Positions 8,276-16,736 of a stretch of 64,000 nt of DNA are shown piece by piece. A program made the translations under genes and the position numbers. The stretch's first letter is position 1, and each line of letters opens with the position of its first letter. The DNA comes from Streptomyces sp. NBC_01351 (lineage in GTDB: Bacteria > Actinomycetota > Actinomycetes > Streptomycetales > Streptomycetaceae), in the NCBI RefSeq assembly GCF_036237315.1, contig NZ_CP108356.1:8065501-8129500 (forward strand), given 5' to 3'. Below the pieces are notes generated by a model, which worked only from the letters and a program-made list of their open reading frames with translations, ran no database searches and had not been told where the DNA came from.

Positions 8276-8434
8276 GTGAGTGCTCGGTCTTGGACCGTGG
8301 ACGACGTCTTGTGGGCTCTGATCGAACCGCTGCCGCCCACCCTGGCCGGAACGGTCGCCGGGGCCTCGGCCGGTTGCGGACCGTTGTGTCTGCAGGGCAT
8401 CCCGTACGTCCTGCGCAATGACATCACGACCTAG
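8276..8434 (+). pseudogene. truncated IS5-family transposase, N-terminal part
   Basis: GTG 8276 opens VSARSWTVDDVLWALIEPL...LCLQGIPYVLRNDI, the conserved N-terminus of Streptomyces IS5-family transposases (VSARSW.VDDELWALIEPLLPP). Translation stops after 52 codons at a point where the full protein continues AWQLLP. The rest of the element is absent. Non-coding sequence from 8202 may be the element's left end. Confidence 0.7.
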
Positions 8435-8488
8435 TCCTGGCGCGCCGCTAATGGTGGAGTCGAGTATTGGAACTCTCGTAATGGGTGG

Positions 8489-8854
8489 CTAGCCGTCGAG
8501 GAATCGGTGTCTGGTGTCGGCCGGCGATGTGAATAGCCGGCCATCGCGGACCTGCCATTCGCTCGTTCCATCGACTTCATGACCGACGAAGAACAGACCT
8601 TGGACGAGGTCTCCGTCGTCGTCGGAAGCGGGGATCCGAGCGATCTCCTTGATCTGATCGACGAACCAGTCCAGGGCCGACGCACGGATGTCAGCCCCGT
8701 AGAAGACGTAGTGGGTCCAGTTGGTGTGCTGGCGTGGTGAGCCCCACCCGTTGGAGTAGTGATTGTCTTCATAGGACGAAATGACCTTGCGGACGGCGAC
8801 GAGTTGTGTCTCGTCGCACTCCAGCCATCCTCTGATCGACACGTAAACGCCCAT
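8489..8854 (-). CDS. conserved hypothetical protein (immunity-like character)
   Basis: 121 aa (MGVYVSIRGWLECDETQLVAVRKVI...NHYSNGWGSP...NWTHYVFYGADIRASALDWFVDQIKEIA...GLFFVGHEVDGTSEWQVRDGRLF). A compact, aromatic-rich alpha/beta protein without secretion signal. It resembles a Streptomyces family of unknown function; the size and Trp-rich strands recall immunity proteins, but that is only inference. Excellent ribosome site GAGGAGGA 6 nt before ATG. Confidence 0.65.
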   Translation of the reverse strand: MGVYVSIRGWLECDETQLVAVRKVISSYEDNHYSNGWGSPRQHTNWTHYVFYGADIRASALDWFVDQIKEIARIPASDDDGDLVQGLFFVGHEVDGTSEWQVRDGRLFTSPADTRHRFLDG

Positions 8855-9101
8855 GAGCTGTCCTCCTCTTGGCTTCAATTCTGATCTGACAGCCTTCTGC
8901 TGACGTCGGCTGCGGGGGTGACCCAGTCGCCGGCGGCGGCCCGCTGCCATTTCACGACGACGGTGATGTCGATGTCCATGCCGATGCCGAGGGTGCGGGT
9001 GAGGGTCGCGGCGGGTACGTCGAGTCGCGAGCCGCCCACGGCACGGGAACCACCCGGATAATCGCTCGCGCCCGCGGGCACTGCCGTCTTACGGTGGAGG
9101 T

Positions 9102-9175
9102 CGCCGGGTGGAGCAGGTCGGCAGCTCGCTGGGCTCATAACCCAGAGGTCGCGGGTTCAAATCCCGCCCCGGCCA
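9102..9175 (+). tRNA. initiator tRNA-fMet (anticodon CAT)
   Basis: Complete 74-nt cloverleaf: acceptor 9102-9108 with 9168-9174, D stem GAGC/GCTC, anticodon stem CTGGG/CCCAG around CTCATAA (CAT at 9136-9138), T arm GCGGG-TTCAAAT-CCCGC, discriminator A9175. Initiator hallmarks are present: mispaired 1-72 (here C.C), the three G-C pairs GGG/CCC of the anticodon stem and an A11-U24 pair. CCA is not encoded. A hairpin follows at 9184. It sits at the edge of mobile debris, as tRNA genes used for integration do. Confidence 0.93.
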
Positions 9176-9183
9176 CTCAAGTG

Positions 9184-9218
9184 ACGGGCCTGTCGCGCGA
9201 CATGCGCGACGGGCCCGT
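9184..9218 (+). terminator. hairpin downstream of tRNA-fMet
   Basis: 15-bp stem (one G.U) with a 5-nt loop: arms 9184-9198 and 9204-9218, starting 8 nt after the tRNA. Likely terminator for the tRNA transcript. Confidence 0.7.
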
Positions 9219-9560
9219 TGAGTACCCGATCCACGCACGTAGGTCCCATCAGTGCGGACTGACCGCCGGGCGTTCGTGGACGTCACCCCCAGGCAGACCA
9301 CACGTGACTCCGAGGCACGCAAGCAAGGCTGGGTGGCCAGCGAAGCGGACCGCACCTTCCGGCTTCAACACTGGGAATACGTGACAGCGGCCAGTCCGGA
9401 TTTTCCACGGACGGCCAATTGAGACGTCACGCTCCGTAGGCCATGCCTTGGCCGCACGGGTGATTCAGCCGGCTGGGGGAGGGGGGAATCGTTCCGGCGG
9501 CTGACGCCACCCCGCCTCGGTCGATGCGACGTTCAGAACATGACCAGTGTTGAACGGACG

Positions 9561-9732
9561 ATGAAGGCGCTCTGGAGCGCCTGGTGGCAGCGATGGCCGC
9601 GCTGGGTGGCCTGGGGCAACGATGCTGTGGGCGGTGCTGTATGCAGGCTTCGGCCTGGCGTGCGCGCTGAGCGGGACCTCCTTGCTCCACCACGGCGGTG
9701 GCTCATGGGCCTCCGGGCTGGGGTGGGTGTAG
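9561..9732 (+). pseudogene. frameshifted remnant of a membrane protein
   Basis: ATG 9561 reads MKALWSAWWQRWPRWVAWG and then falls out of frame. One frame over, from ATG 9622, comes a clear transmembrane stretch MLWAVLYAGFGLACALSG ending at TAG 9730-9732. Together they look like the first helix of a Streptomyces membrane protein with a single indel near 9617-9622. The stop lies inside the inverted-repeat arm beginning at 9724, as if the gene were cut there. Confidence 0.4.
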
Positions 9733-9808
9733 CTCTTCCAGAGGGACCGTGCTGATCAAGCGGTGAGGTCGTATCGGTGCTGGTAGCGGGCTTGGTGGAC
9801 GCGTTCGT
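9724..9808 (+). repeat. left arm of an 85-bp inverted repeat
   Basis: 79 of 85 bases match the reverse complement of 13599-13683. Read on the minus strand it encodes the end of a protein, ERVHQARYQHRYDLTA-stop. The two arms bracket the SNF2-SWIM operon. Confidence 0.8.
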
Positions 9809-9940
9809 ATTCGCGGCGCACGTGAACTCGCGCAGAGCTGTGGTGTGTCCGCGCCGTGATCGCGGGCCGTGGCGCGGAGCCTCGTCATTCCGGCCTGTCC
9901 ATGGAGCGGACACGGCTGCTGGGTAGATAGCCGGACAACC

Positions 9941-9946
9941 TAGGAT
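9941..9946 (+). promoter_or_regulatory. -10 box upstream of the SNF2 operon
   Basis: TAGGAT, an ideal Streptomyces -10, 61 nt before the GTG start of the helicase gene. No strong -35 is seen. Confidence 0.4.
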
Positions 9947-10006
9947 CTTGTGAGCCGGACCACTGTGAGCAAGGTCCAGGTGGAGCCTTAGGAGTAGGAG
10001 TGGGAC

Positions 10007-12754
10007 GTGGGTGTGGTCGCTATGCCTGGGGCGGCGGAGCAGCTGGACTGTCGCAGGCTAGCGGCGATGTTTCTGGAGGCCACTCCTCCGAGGGATAGCA
10101 CCTTCGCGTTGTGGCGCCCGGACGGGCAGGACCTCGCGGTGCCGTTCGACCGCCGCCGGACATTGTCTGTGGTCGCGCTGGGGCCGAAGGGCTTCCGGGC
10201 GATCACGATCGAGACATACGAAGTGTCGGTGCAGGACATGTTGCCTGTGCTGGCCCAGGTCTGGGAGCGCCCCGGGGATTATCATCCTGGTCTGGTGAGC
10301 TGGTCGCTTGCCGCGCGGCTGGCGCTCGAGCAGATCGTGCAGCGCAATGTCGGTACCTACCAGGATACGGATGGTGTGATCAGTTGGCGGCTGGGAGCGC
10401 AGCCGAAGCTGACCGCGTCCTTCTCCCCCTACGCTCGCACCGGTCTCCTCACCGGCTCGGCCGATAGCGAGCCGCCGTCCGCGGAAGAGTTGGTGAGCTC
10501 GTTCATGGATGCCGTCGTGGACACGATGCTGACCGTGGGCATCACCGCGGGCCTGCCATCATCCCCTGATGCGGCGGTCGCGGTGGAACTCCGTATTGTG
10601 CCAGCCGAGGGGATACCCCCCAGCTCCGGGGCGGATGCTACTCCCATCCACGCTGACCTGGTGCTTCAGCTCCGTAGCCTGGCCGACCCCTCGCTGCTTC
10701 TTGACGCGGACGAACTGCTCCAGGCGAAGCCAGCACTCGCCGAGTGGTTCGGGCCTGATCCGCTGGCGGAAGCACGGGCAACCGTCGCCGATCTCAACGA
10801 ACCGTGGCCGCCACTGTGTCGGCTACTAAACAGCGTGGAGGGCTACACCATCGCATTGGCGGAGGTGGAACTCAATGAGCTGCTCTCCTCAGCCGTCCGC
10901 CGCCTGCGACTGTCCGGTATCGCGGTCCACCTGCCCGCCGAGTGGGCCGCCAGCCTGACTGTGAGATTGGACGCTGACGAGGCGCGACCCAGCGCAACCA
11001 CAGTGGAGCAGATCCTGCGTGACTTCCGCTGGCGGTTGGTCCTGGACGGGGTTCCGCTCACCGACGATGAGATGGATCAGCTCGCCGAGGCCCGCCGTCC
11101 ACTGGTCCGGTTGCGCGAGCGCTGGATCCTGGTCGACGAGCAGTCCCTGAGCCGGGCGCGTCGCCGCGTCGCCGTCAGCCTCACACCGATGGACGCGCTC
11201 AGCGCGCTGCTCTCTGGTGAGCTGGTGGTCGACGGGGAGAGCGTGCCATGCCTTGCCGCGGGTTCGTCTCTGGACCAGCTGCGCCGGCTCGGACGACAGG
11301 ACGCGGAGCTGGTTCCGCTTCCTGAGCCCGCCGGGTTGCACGCATCATTGCGCGACTACCAGCGTCGGGGGCTGGCGTGGCTGGCCGACCGCTGTGGGCT
11401 GTCCCTGGGCGCCTGCCTGGCGGATGACATGGGGCTCGGTAAGACGATCACACTGATCGCGCTTCATTTGCAGTTGCGCAGTCAGCTTGCCGACCCCGGA
11501 CCAACACTCGTAGTCTGCCCGGCTGCGGTCGTGGACAACTGGGAGCGGGAGGTCCGCAGGTTCGCGCCGGCGGTTCCAGTGCGCCGATTCCACGGGCCCT
11601 CGCGCTACCTGGGCGGTCTGCGTCCGGACGAGCTCGTGGTCACGACGTACGGGCTGCTGTCCGACCGTGAGCTCGGGCGGACGAAGTGGGGTCTGGTAGC
11701 TGCGGACGAGGCCCAGAAGATAAAGAATCCTAGAGCCAAGGCGGCCACGCAGATCCGTGCGCTCGACTCGCAGGTGCGCGTAGCACTTACCGGTACTCCC
11801 GTCGAAAACCGGTTGCAGGATCTGTGGGCGATCCTGGACTGGACGACCCCAGGCTTGCTCGGTTCGCGGAGCTCGTTCCGAGAGCGGTTCGTTGATCCAA
11901 TCGAATCCAGTGACGACCCTGCAGCCGCCGCAGCCGCAACGGATCGGCTGGCTCGCCTGACCGGGGCCTTCGTCCTGCGGCGCTTGAAGAGCGATCCTCG
12001 GATCGCACCCGAACTTCCCCCGAAGACCCAGACTGAGCACAGGGTCGGACTGACCCGGCGCCAAGTGACGCTGTACGAGGCGATGCGGCGCGAGGGCATG
12101 GACCGAATAATGCGGGCGGACGAACATCTGCGGCCATTCGAAGTCATGGCACTGGTCACCAAGCTCAAGCAGATCTGCAACCACCCAGCGCACTACATGG
12201 GCTCGGGCTATCCGCATGTGAATCAGTCCCGAAAGCTGGAGCTGCTGGACGAACTCCTGGAGCAGGCGATCGGCGCCGGGGAGTCGGTCCTCGTGTTCTC
12301 GCAGTACACGGCCATGCTCGATCTCATCGGCGCATATCTGCGAAGCCGGGGCATGGAATTCCTGCGCATAGACGGCAGTGTCCCGGCGCCCGAGCGCGCC
12401 AGGCGCGCGGACCGGTTCCAGGACGGCGAGGCTCCTGTATTCCTGCTGTCGCTGAAGGCGGCCGGGGTGGGCATCAACCTCACCCGGGCGACGCAGGTGA
12501 TCCACTACGACCGCTGGTGGAACCCTGCGACCGAAGACCAGGCGACGGACCGTGCGCACCGAATCGGCCAGAGCCGCCCGGTGCAGGTCCACACCTTCAT
12601 CACCCGCGGAACCATCGAAGAGCGGATCGCCGATCTCATCCAGAGCAAACGAGCACTGGCGAGCAGTGTGATCGCATCCGGGGAGAGCATGCTTGCCCGC
12701 TTGACCAATGCCGAGTTGGACGACCTGACACTGCTACGAGAGGACGTCGCATGA
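10007..12754 (+). CDS. SNF2/SWI2-family DNA-dependent ATPase (helicase-like)
   Basis: 915 aa. The first about 430 residues are a non-catalytic region. Then come the two RecA lobes: Walker A DDMGLGKT (about 479-486), motif Ia region VVCPAAVVDNW, DEAQ box (about 566-569), TGTPVENRL (about 595), ARM-like KLKQICNHP, LSLKAAGVGINLT and motif VI DRAHRIGQ (about 848-855). This is the HepA-like branch of superfamily 2, which moves on double-stranded DNA or displaces bound proteins. GTG 10007 has GGAGTAGGAG 6 nt upstream. Its stop overlaps the next start (ATGA), so it forms an operon with the SWIM protein. Confidence 0.93.
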   Translation: MGVVAMPGAAEQLDCRRLAAMFLEATPPRDSTFALWRPDGQDLAVPFDRRRTLSVVALGPKGFRAITIETYEVSVQDMLPVLAQVWERPGDYHPGLVSWSLAARLALEQIVQRNVGTYQDTDGVISWRLGAQPKLTASFSPYARTGLLTGSADSEPPSAEELVSSFMDAVVDTMLTVGITAGLPSSPDAAVAVELRIVPAEGIPPSSGADATPIHADLVLQLRSLADPSLLLDADELLQAKPALAEWFGPDPLAEARATVADLNEPWPPLCRLLNSVEGYTIALAEVELNELLSSAVRRLRLSGIAVHLPAEWAASLTVRLDADEARPSATTVEQILRDFRWRLVLDGVPLTDDEMDQLAEARRPLVRLRERWILVDEQSLSRARRRVAVSLTPMDALSALLSGELVVDGESVPCLAAGSSLDQLRRLGRQDAELVPLPEPAGLHASLRDYQRRGLAWLADRCGLSLGACLADDMGLGKTITLIALHLQLRSQLADPGPTLVVCPAAVVDNWEREVRRFAPAVPVRRFHGPSRYLGGLRPDELVVTTYGLLSDRELGRTKWGLVAADEAQKIKNPRAKAATQIRALDSQVRVALTGTPVENRLQDLWAILDWTTPGLLGSRSSFRERFVDPIESSDDPAAAAAATDRLARLTGAFVLRRLKSDPRIAPELPPKTQTEHRVGLTRRQVTLYEAMRREGMDRIMRADEHLRPFEVMALVTKLKQICNHPAHYMGSGYPHVNQSRKLELLDELLEQAIGAGESVLVFSQYTAMLDLIGAYLRSRGMEFLRIDGSVPAPERARRADRFQDGEAPVFLLSLKAAGVGINLTRATQVIHYDRWWNPATEDQATDRAHRIGQSRPVQVHTFITRGTIEERIADLIQSKRALASSVIASGESMLARLTNAELDDLTLLREDVA

Positions 12755-13575
12755 CCACCGCCATTGGACGCTTCGCTCACCCTCTTGCACGCGACTGGGC
12801 CGGAGCGCTGCACGCCTGCTGCTGGGAGCCGGCACCTCAGGCCCGGGGTCTACAGCTCGTGGATGAGGGCACGGTCCGAGAGCTGCGAGTGCTCCCCGGG
12901 CACCTTGCCGCGAGTGTCGCGGAGCTCCCGGGCATCGAGTACGAGGCGAGCATATCCGTTCCGTTCCACGGCATGGCCGACCCGCAGCTGCTGCTGCACG
13001 AGGCGCTCGCACCGGTAGACCGCACCGACCCACCGTCTGAACAGATACGCCATTGGCTCGCGGATGCGAGATTGCGAGCCTGGCTCCGGCCGACGCCTGC
13101 GGATCTTATGCGCAATCACTGTAGCTGCAGCAAACGGGAGATGACGTGTCTCCATGTACTGGCGCTGATATTCGCCTTCATTGCACGCATTGATGCCGAC
13201 CCGCGCGAGGGGCTTATTGTGCGTGGTATCGACGAGCGGCTGTGGCCTGACCATTTGCAGGAGCCGCCCGGACCGGTTGCATCGCTACCCAACGTATCGG
13301 TGCACCATCACGACGCTGAGCATAGCGGGGAGCCAGTGCTTTCCCAGGACGGGACCGCGGCCGAGACCACCAACGCGCCGCCCGGCGCCGGGCCCCAATC
13401 TGAGCCGACACCACTGGCAGTTACGACGTTGTCGGTGCCGCGAGCCGAAACACGGCTCCTGACCGGCACCGCGCTGGCGGCGCACGTCCCCGACGCCGAG
13501 CAGCGCCTGAATGCGGCTGCTCGGGCGGCCGAACGCCTACTGAGCGGAGAGGCGAATATGACCGAATGGCATTAG
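12751..13575 (+). CDS. SWIM zinc-finger protein
   Basis: 274 aa. The SWIM signature CxCx(n)CxH is visible as CSCSKREMTCLH (Cys124, Cys126, Cys133, His135), the zinc-binding DNA or protein interaction motif found beside SNF2 ATPases in bacteria. The C-terminal half (about 180-250) is Pro/Ala/Thr rich and likely disordered, ending in a short helix. ATG overlaps the helicase stop by 4 nt, so translation is coupled and the two probably act together. Confidence 0.88.
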   Translation: MTTAIGRFAHPLARDWAGALHACCWEPAPQARGLQLVDEGTVRELRVLPGHLAASVAELPGIEYEASISVPFHGMADPQLLLHEALAPVDRTDPPSEQIRHWLADARLRAWLRPTPADLMRNHCSCSKREMTCLHVLALIFAFIARIDADPREGLIVRGIDERLWPDHLQEPPGPVASLPNVSVHHHDAEHSGEPVLSQDGTAAETTNAPPGAGPQSEPTPLAVTTLSVPRAETRLLTGTALAAHVPDAEQRLNAAARAAERLLSGEANMTEWH

Positions 13576-13598
13576 GCAGCGGAGCTCGATCGTGGGGG

Positions 13599-13683
13599 AC
13601 GAACGCGTCCACCAAGCCCGCTACGAGCACCGATCCGACCTAACTGCTTGATCGGCACGGTCCTTCTGGAAGAGCTACACCCA
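13599..13683 (-). repeat. right arm of the 85-bp inverted repeat
   Basis: Reverse complement matches 9724-9808 at 79 of 85 positions. On the plus strand it encodes ERVHQARYEHRSDLTA-stop, the same protein end as the left arm, so the two gene tails point away from the helicase operon. Confidence 0.8.
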
Positions 13684-13718
13684 TCCGGGAATGCGGACAG
13701 GGCATTCAAGATCGTTCT

Positions 13719-14616
13719 GTGACGAATGAACTGGATGCCGTGCTGACCGCACTGTATGTGAAGATCGACGACGAGCGGGAGACAGAGCGATGGATGGGCT
13801 GTCCGCCCGCCGCAGTTGAGCGATGCCGAACTGGTCACGCTCGCGGTCGCGCAGGCGTTGCTGGGGTTCCATTCCGAGGCGCGCTGGCTGCGGTACGCGC
13901 GCACACGCCGAGCCTCGATGTTTCCGTATCTGCCGCAGCAGTCCGGGTACAACAAGCGACTCAAAGCCGCGTTGCCGCTGGTGAAGAAGGCGATACGGAT
14001 GCTCGCCGTCGATACGGACTTCTGGTTCGACAACCACTGGATCGTCGACTCCACGCCGGTGCCGTGCGGGATGTCGCGGCTGACGGTAAAACGCTCCCAG
14101 ATGGTCGGCTGGGCCGGGTACGGGTACTGCGCCTCCCACTCCCGGTTCTTCTGGGGCCTGCGCCTGTACATGGTCTGAACTCCCACCGGGATGCCGATCC
14201 TGTGGGCCCTGGCCAATCCGAAGATGGACGAGCGCGAGGTGCTGCAGGCCATGCTCGACATCGACGCGGGCCTGGTCGCAGAGCGGCCTGGACTGCTGCT
14301 GATCTCCGACAAGGGCTTCGCGTCCAAGGAGTTCGAGAACGACCTCACGGTGCGCGGCATCACGCTGCTGCGGCCCTCGTTCAAGCGGGAGAAGAAACGT
14401 TCGGGCGAGGGACTGCTCAAATCGGTGCGGCAGCTGATCGAGTCCGTGAACGACACCCTCAAGGGCCAGTTGGACCTCGAACAGCACGGCGGGCGCACTC
14501 CCGAGGGCGTCGCCGTCCGCGTCGCCCAGCGCATCCTCGCCATGGCCGCGGCCATCTGGCGCAACCACAAGACCGGAGCACCCACCATGCGCTCCCTCAT
14601 CGCATTCGATCACTGA
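13719..14616 (+). pseudogene. IS982-type transposase, disrupted
   Basis: Three pieces of one transposase: VTNELDAVLTALYVKIDDE from GTG 13719; then, after a frameshift between about 13780 and 13810, LSDAELVTLAVAQALLGFHSEARWLRYAR...YGYCASHSRFFWGLRLYMV; then, after an in-frame TGA (14176-14178, probably once a Cys codon), TPTGMPILWALANPKMDEREVL...KGQLDLEQHGGRTPEGVAVRVAQRILAMAAAIWRN...RSLIAFDH. The DDE residues seem largely in place (VDSTPV; ISDKGF; E in the last third), but two lesions should abolish activity. Confidence 0.82.
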
Positions 14617-14635
14617 ACACATCGGACTTATTCGT

Positions 14636-15274
14636 CTAGGCGATGAGCAGCGCCTCGGCGCCGACTGGCCGGTATCCCGCGGCCTGGAAGGCGCGGATGC
14701 TGCGGGCGTTCCCGGCGGCTTGCTGGGACCAGACCGGTTCTCCGCCGGGTACGAGATGGCGGGCGGCAGTGGCCAGTGCTCGGCCCAGGCCGCGGTGGCG
14801 TATCTCCTCATCCACCTCGATCGCCGCCTCCCAGCGGCCCGCGACGCCCCGACCGAGGACGAGCACTCCGCCGGCGGTGGCCCACACGCGCACGCCGTCA
14901 CGGCGCTTGCGCGCCCTCACCACCCGTGGATGGTCCGGATCGGCGATTTCCTTGAGGTCCAGCGGCGGCTCGCCCGGCAGTGGGGTGGCAACCGTGAGCA
15001 GGTCGATCGTGTCGTTCGACCTGCCTGTACGACCCAGGAACGCTGCCAGGAAGCGCGGGTTCATGGTGGCGGCCAAGTCGTCGCAGTCCAGGGAAGCCAG
15101 TGTTGCCCGAACCCACTCCGGGTCCTCGTCGGTGAACACCACGGAGTGTGCGGTAAACGCAATCACCCCTGCGTCGCGATGGCTTGGTTGCGGCACCACT
15201 GTTGTGCGTCCGTCCGGTGGGGGGAACCGCCCCTGTGTCGCAGCTTCCAGAATCTCCGCGAGCGTCTGGTCCAT
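14636..15274 (-). CDS. GNAT family N-acetyltransferase
   Basis: 212 aa. The acetyl-CoA-binding motif A is visible as IEVDEEIRHRGLGRALATAARHL (R-x-x-G-x-G/A), followed by WSQQAAGNARSIRAFQAAGYRPVG, the usual motif B. The first about 90 residues form an extra N-terminal domain. Substrate unknown. ATG has GAGGAGGA about 9 nt upstream. Its 3' end nearly touches the decayed IS982 element. Confidence 0.88.
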   Translation of the reverse strand: MDQTLAEILEAATQGRFPPPDGRTTVVPQPSHRDAGVIAFTAHSVVFTDEDPEWVRATLASLDCDDLAATMNPRFLAAFLGRTGRSNDTIDLLTVATPLPGEPPLDLKEIADPDHPRVVRARKRRDGVRVWATAGGVLVLGRGVAGRWEAAIEVDEEIRHRGLGRALATAARHLVPGGEPVWSQQAAGNARSIRAFQAAGYRPVGAEALLIA

Positions 15275-15390
15275 GTCCCGGTCGTCCTCCTCGGTTATCG
15301 CTCGGTCCGTTCGTGATCAGACGGTCACGCTCATGGAAGGCAGGGCTCCACGTAGGCCGGGCTCGTGAAAATGATGTTGCGCCGCGGCGA

Positions 15391-16086
15391 TCACAGGGGT
15401 AGTCGGTCCGCGACGGCTTGGGCCCAACGGCGGTAGCCGATGGCGGCGGGGTGGAAGCCGTCGCGGGCGAAGAACTCGGGGTCGGCCGGGATGTCGTCGG
15501 AGCGGACCCACGTCGCCTGCGGGCGCTCGGCGCATATCAGGCGGGAGACTTCGTCGAGGGCGCCGGCGCGCCGCGTGAGGTGGCGGGCCAGCGTGTCGGG
15601 GAGCGACGGGAAGGCGCTGAAGGGCGGGATGCCCGCGACCGCGACGCGTTCGGCGCGCTTGCAGAGGTCGTCCACGATGGCGGTGAGGTCGGCGCCCCAA
15701 TCGGCCGGTGAGCGCCTCGCGAGCACGTCATTGACGCCGGCGAGGAGGACGGCGACGTGCAGGCCGTCCCCGAGCTCCGGTACGACGCGGTGGCGGATGC
15801 GCCGGGCGGTCGCGCCGTACCGCCCGACCGTTTCCCACTCGACGAACGCGCCTGTCCGGGCGGCGAGTTCGCGAGCGAACGCGCCGGGAAAGCCCTCGTC
15901 GTGGGTTTCCGCGCCGTAGCTCACCGCGGTGGACTCGCCGACTATGGCCACGCGGAGAGGATTGCGGTTCTCGGCTCCGGCGCACCCCGTGGCCGCGCCT
16001 CCGGGCGCGGGCAAGGGCTCGGCCCGGGCGCGCACCCACAGCGCTTGGGCCGCAACGACCGGAAGCGTCAGGAGGGGGAGGTTCAT
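15391..16086 (-). CDS. SGNH/GDSL-family hydrolase (esterase/lipase-like)
   Basis: 231 aa. Hydrophobic N-terminus (MNLPLLTLPVVAAQALW) suggests export or anchoring. SGNH blocks are visible: nucleophile Ser in VGEST (block I), Gly in block II, LLAGVNDV (block III Asn) and DGFHP (block V Asp and His of the triad). It probably cleaves an ester. The ATG overlaps the TGA of the upstream TetR gene by 4 nt, so both form one transcript. Confidence 0.88.
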   Translation of the reverse strand: MNLPLLTLPVVAAQALWVRARAEPLPAPGGAATGCAGAENRNPLRVAIVGESTAVSYGAETHDEGFPGAFARELAARTGAFVEWETVGRYGATARRIRHRVVPELGDGLHVAVLLAGVNDVLARRSPADWGADLTAIVDDLCKRAERVAVAGIPPFSAFPSLPDTLARHLTRRAGALDEVSRLICAERPQATWVRSDDIPADPEFFARDGFHPAAIGYRRWAQAVADRLPL

Positions 16087-16727
16087 CGCGCCGCCTTCTT
16101 GTCCGACCCGGACGGCGAAACGGAGGCGGCGGACGGCGCGGAGGCCGCGGATGCCGCGTCCATCGTCTCGTCGGGCGCCGGCACGGCAGAGCTCCCCTCC
16201 GCGCGGAGCACCTCGATGGCCCCCTGGCTGCCCGCGGTCAGATCTGCGCCCACCGCCTGCAGCACCATGACCAGCGAGCCGGTCCCGAGGAACTGCGCCA
16301 AGGCGTCCGCTCCTGCCCCGGTGACCTGGTCGACTTCCTCCAGGACGCCGGCGAGGAACGTGCGACACCGCGCCGCGATCGCTTCGTCGCCTCGTGCCGC
16401 GGCGCACGACTGGATCCACAACCCGCTGATGACGCCGTCGGCGATGAGGTCGCGGAAGCCGGCGCCCATCGCCTCGAACGGCTGCTCCGGAGCGGCCGCC
16501 GCCGACTGCCGGAAGACCTCGCGAACGCGAACCTCCATCTCGTCCATACAGGCGAGGAAGAAGGCGCGCTTGCTCCCGAACAGCCGGAACACGTACGGCT
16601 GTGACACGCCGATCTCGTCCGCGATCCGCTGTACCGCCGCCGTCGTCAACCCGTGGTCGGCGAACACCCGCATGCCGGCCTCAACGGCCTCGATACGTCG
16701 CTGTGTTGCCGTGCTGCGCGTTCCCAT
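16083..16727 (-). CDS. TetR family transcriptional regulator
   Basis: 214 aa. N-terminal HTH about 10-55 (RIEAVEAGMRVFADHGLTTAAVQRIADEIGVSQPYVFRLFGSKRAFFLA). Helical ligand-binding domain follows; the last about 35 residues are Ala/Ser rich and dispensable-looking. A palindrome AAGTAA-N4-TTACTT lies 17 nt upstream, between this gene and the divergent FAD oxidoreductase operon, and is its probable operator. Confidence 0.9.
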   Translation of the reverse strand: MGTRSTATQRRIEAVEAGMRVFADHGLTTAAVQRIADEIGVSQPYVFRLFGSKRAFFLACMDEMEVRVREVFRQSAAAAPEQPFEAMGAGFRDLIADGVISGLWIQSCAAARGDEAIAARCRTFLAGVLEEVDQVTGAGADALAQFLGTGSLVMVLQAVGADLTAGSQGAIEVLRAEGSSAVPAPDETMDAASAASAPSAASVSPSGSDKKAAR

Positions 16728-16736
16728 GGCGACATC

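Larger units (their letters stand above)
9219..9940. other. intergenic region with a broken membrane gene and one arm of an inverted repeat
   Basis: No intact gene. It contains the frameshifted membrane-protein remnant (9561-9732) and the left arm of the 85-bp inverted repeat (9724-9808). The rest shows nothing recognisable. Confidence 0.5.

Noticed and set aside
9089..9355. Minus-strand frame containing WPGRDLNPRPLGYEPSELPTCSTRRP
   Set aside because: This is the well-known false translation of the antisense strand of a tRNA gene; the tRNA-fMet at 9102-9175 explains it.
10007..13575. SNF2 operon as a full DISARM system
   Set aside because: No methylase, DUF1998 or PLD gene is nearby, and the SWIM partner is not a DISARM component.
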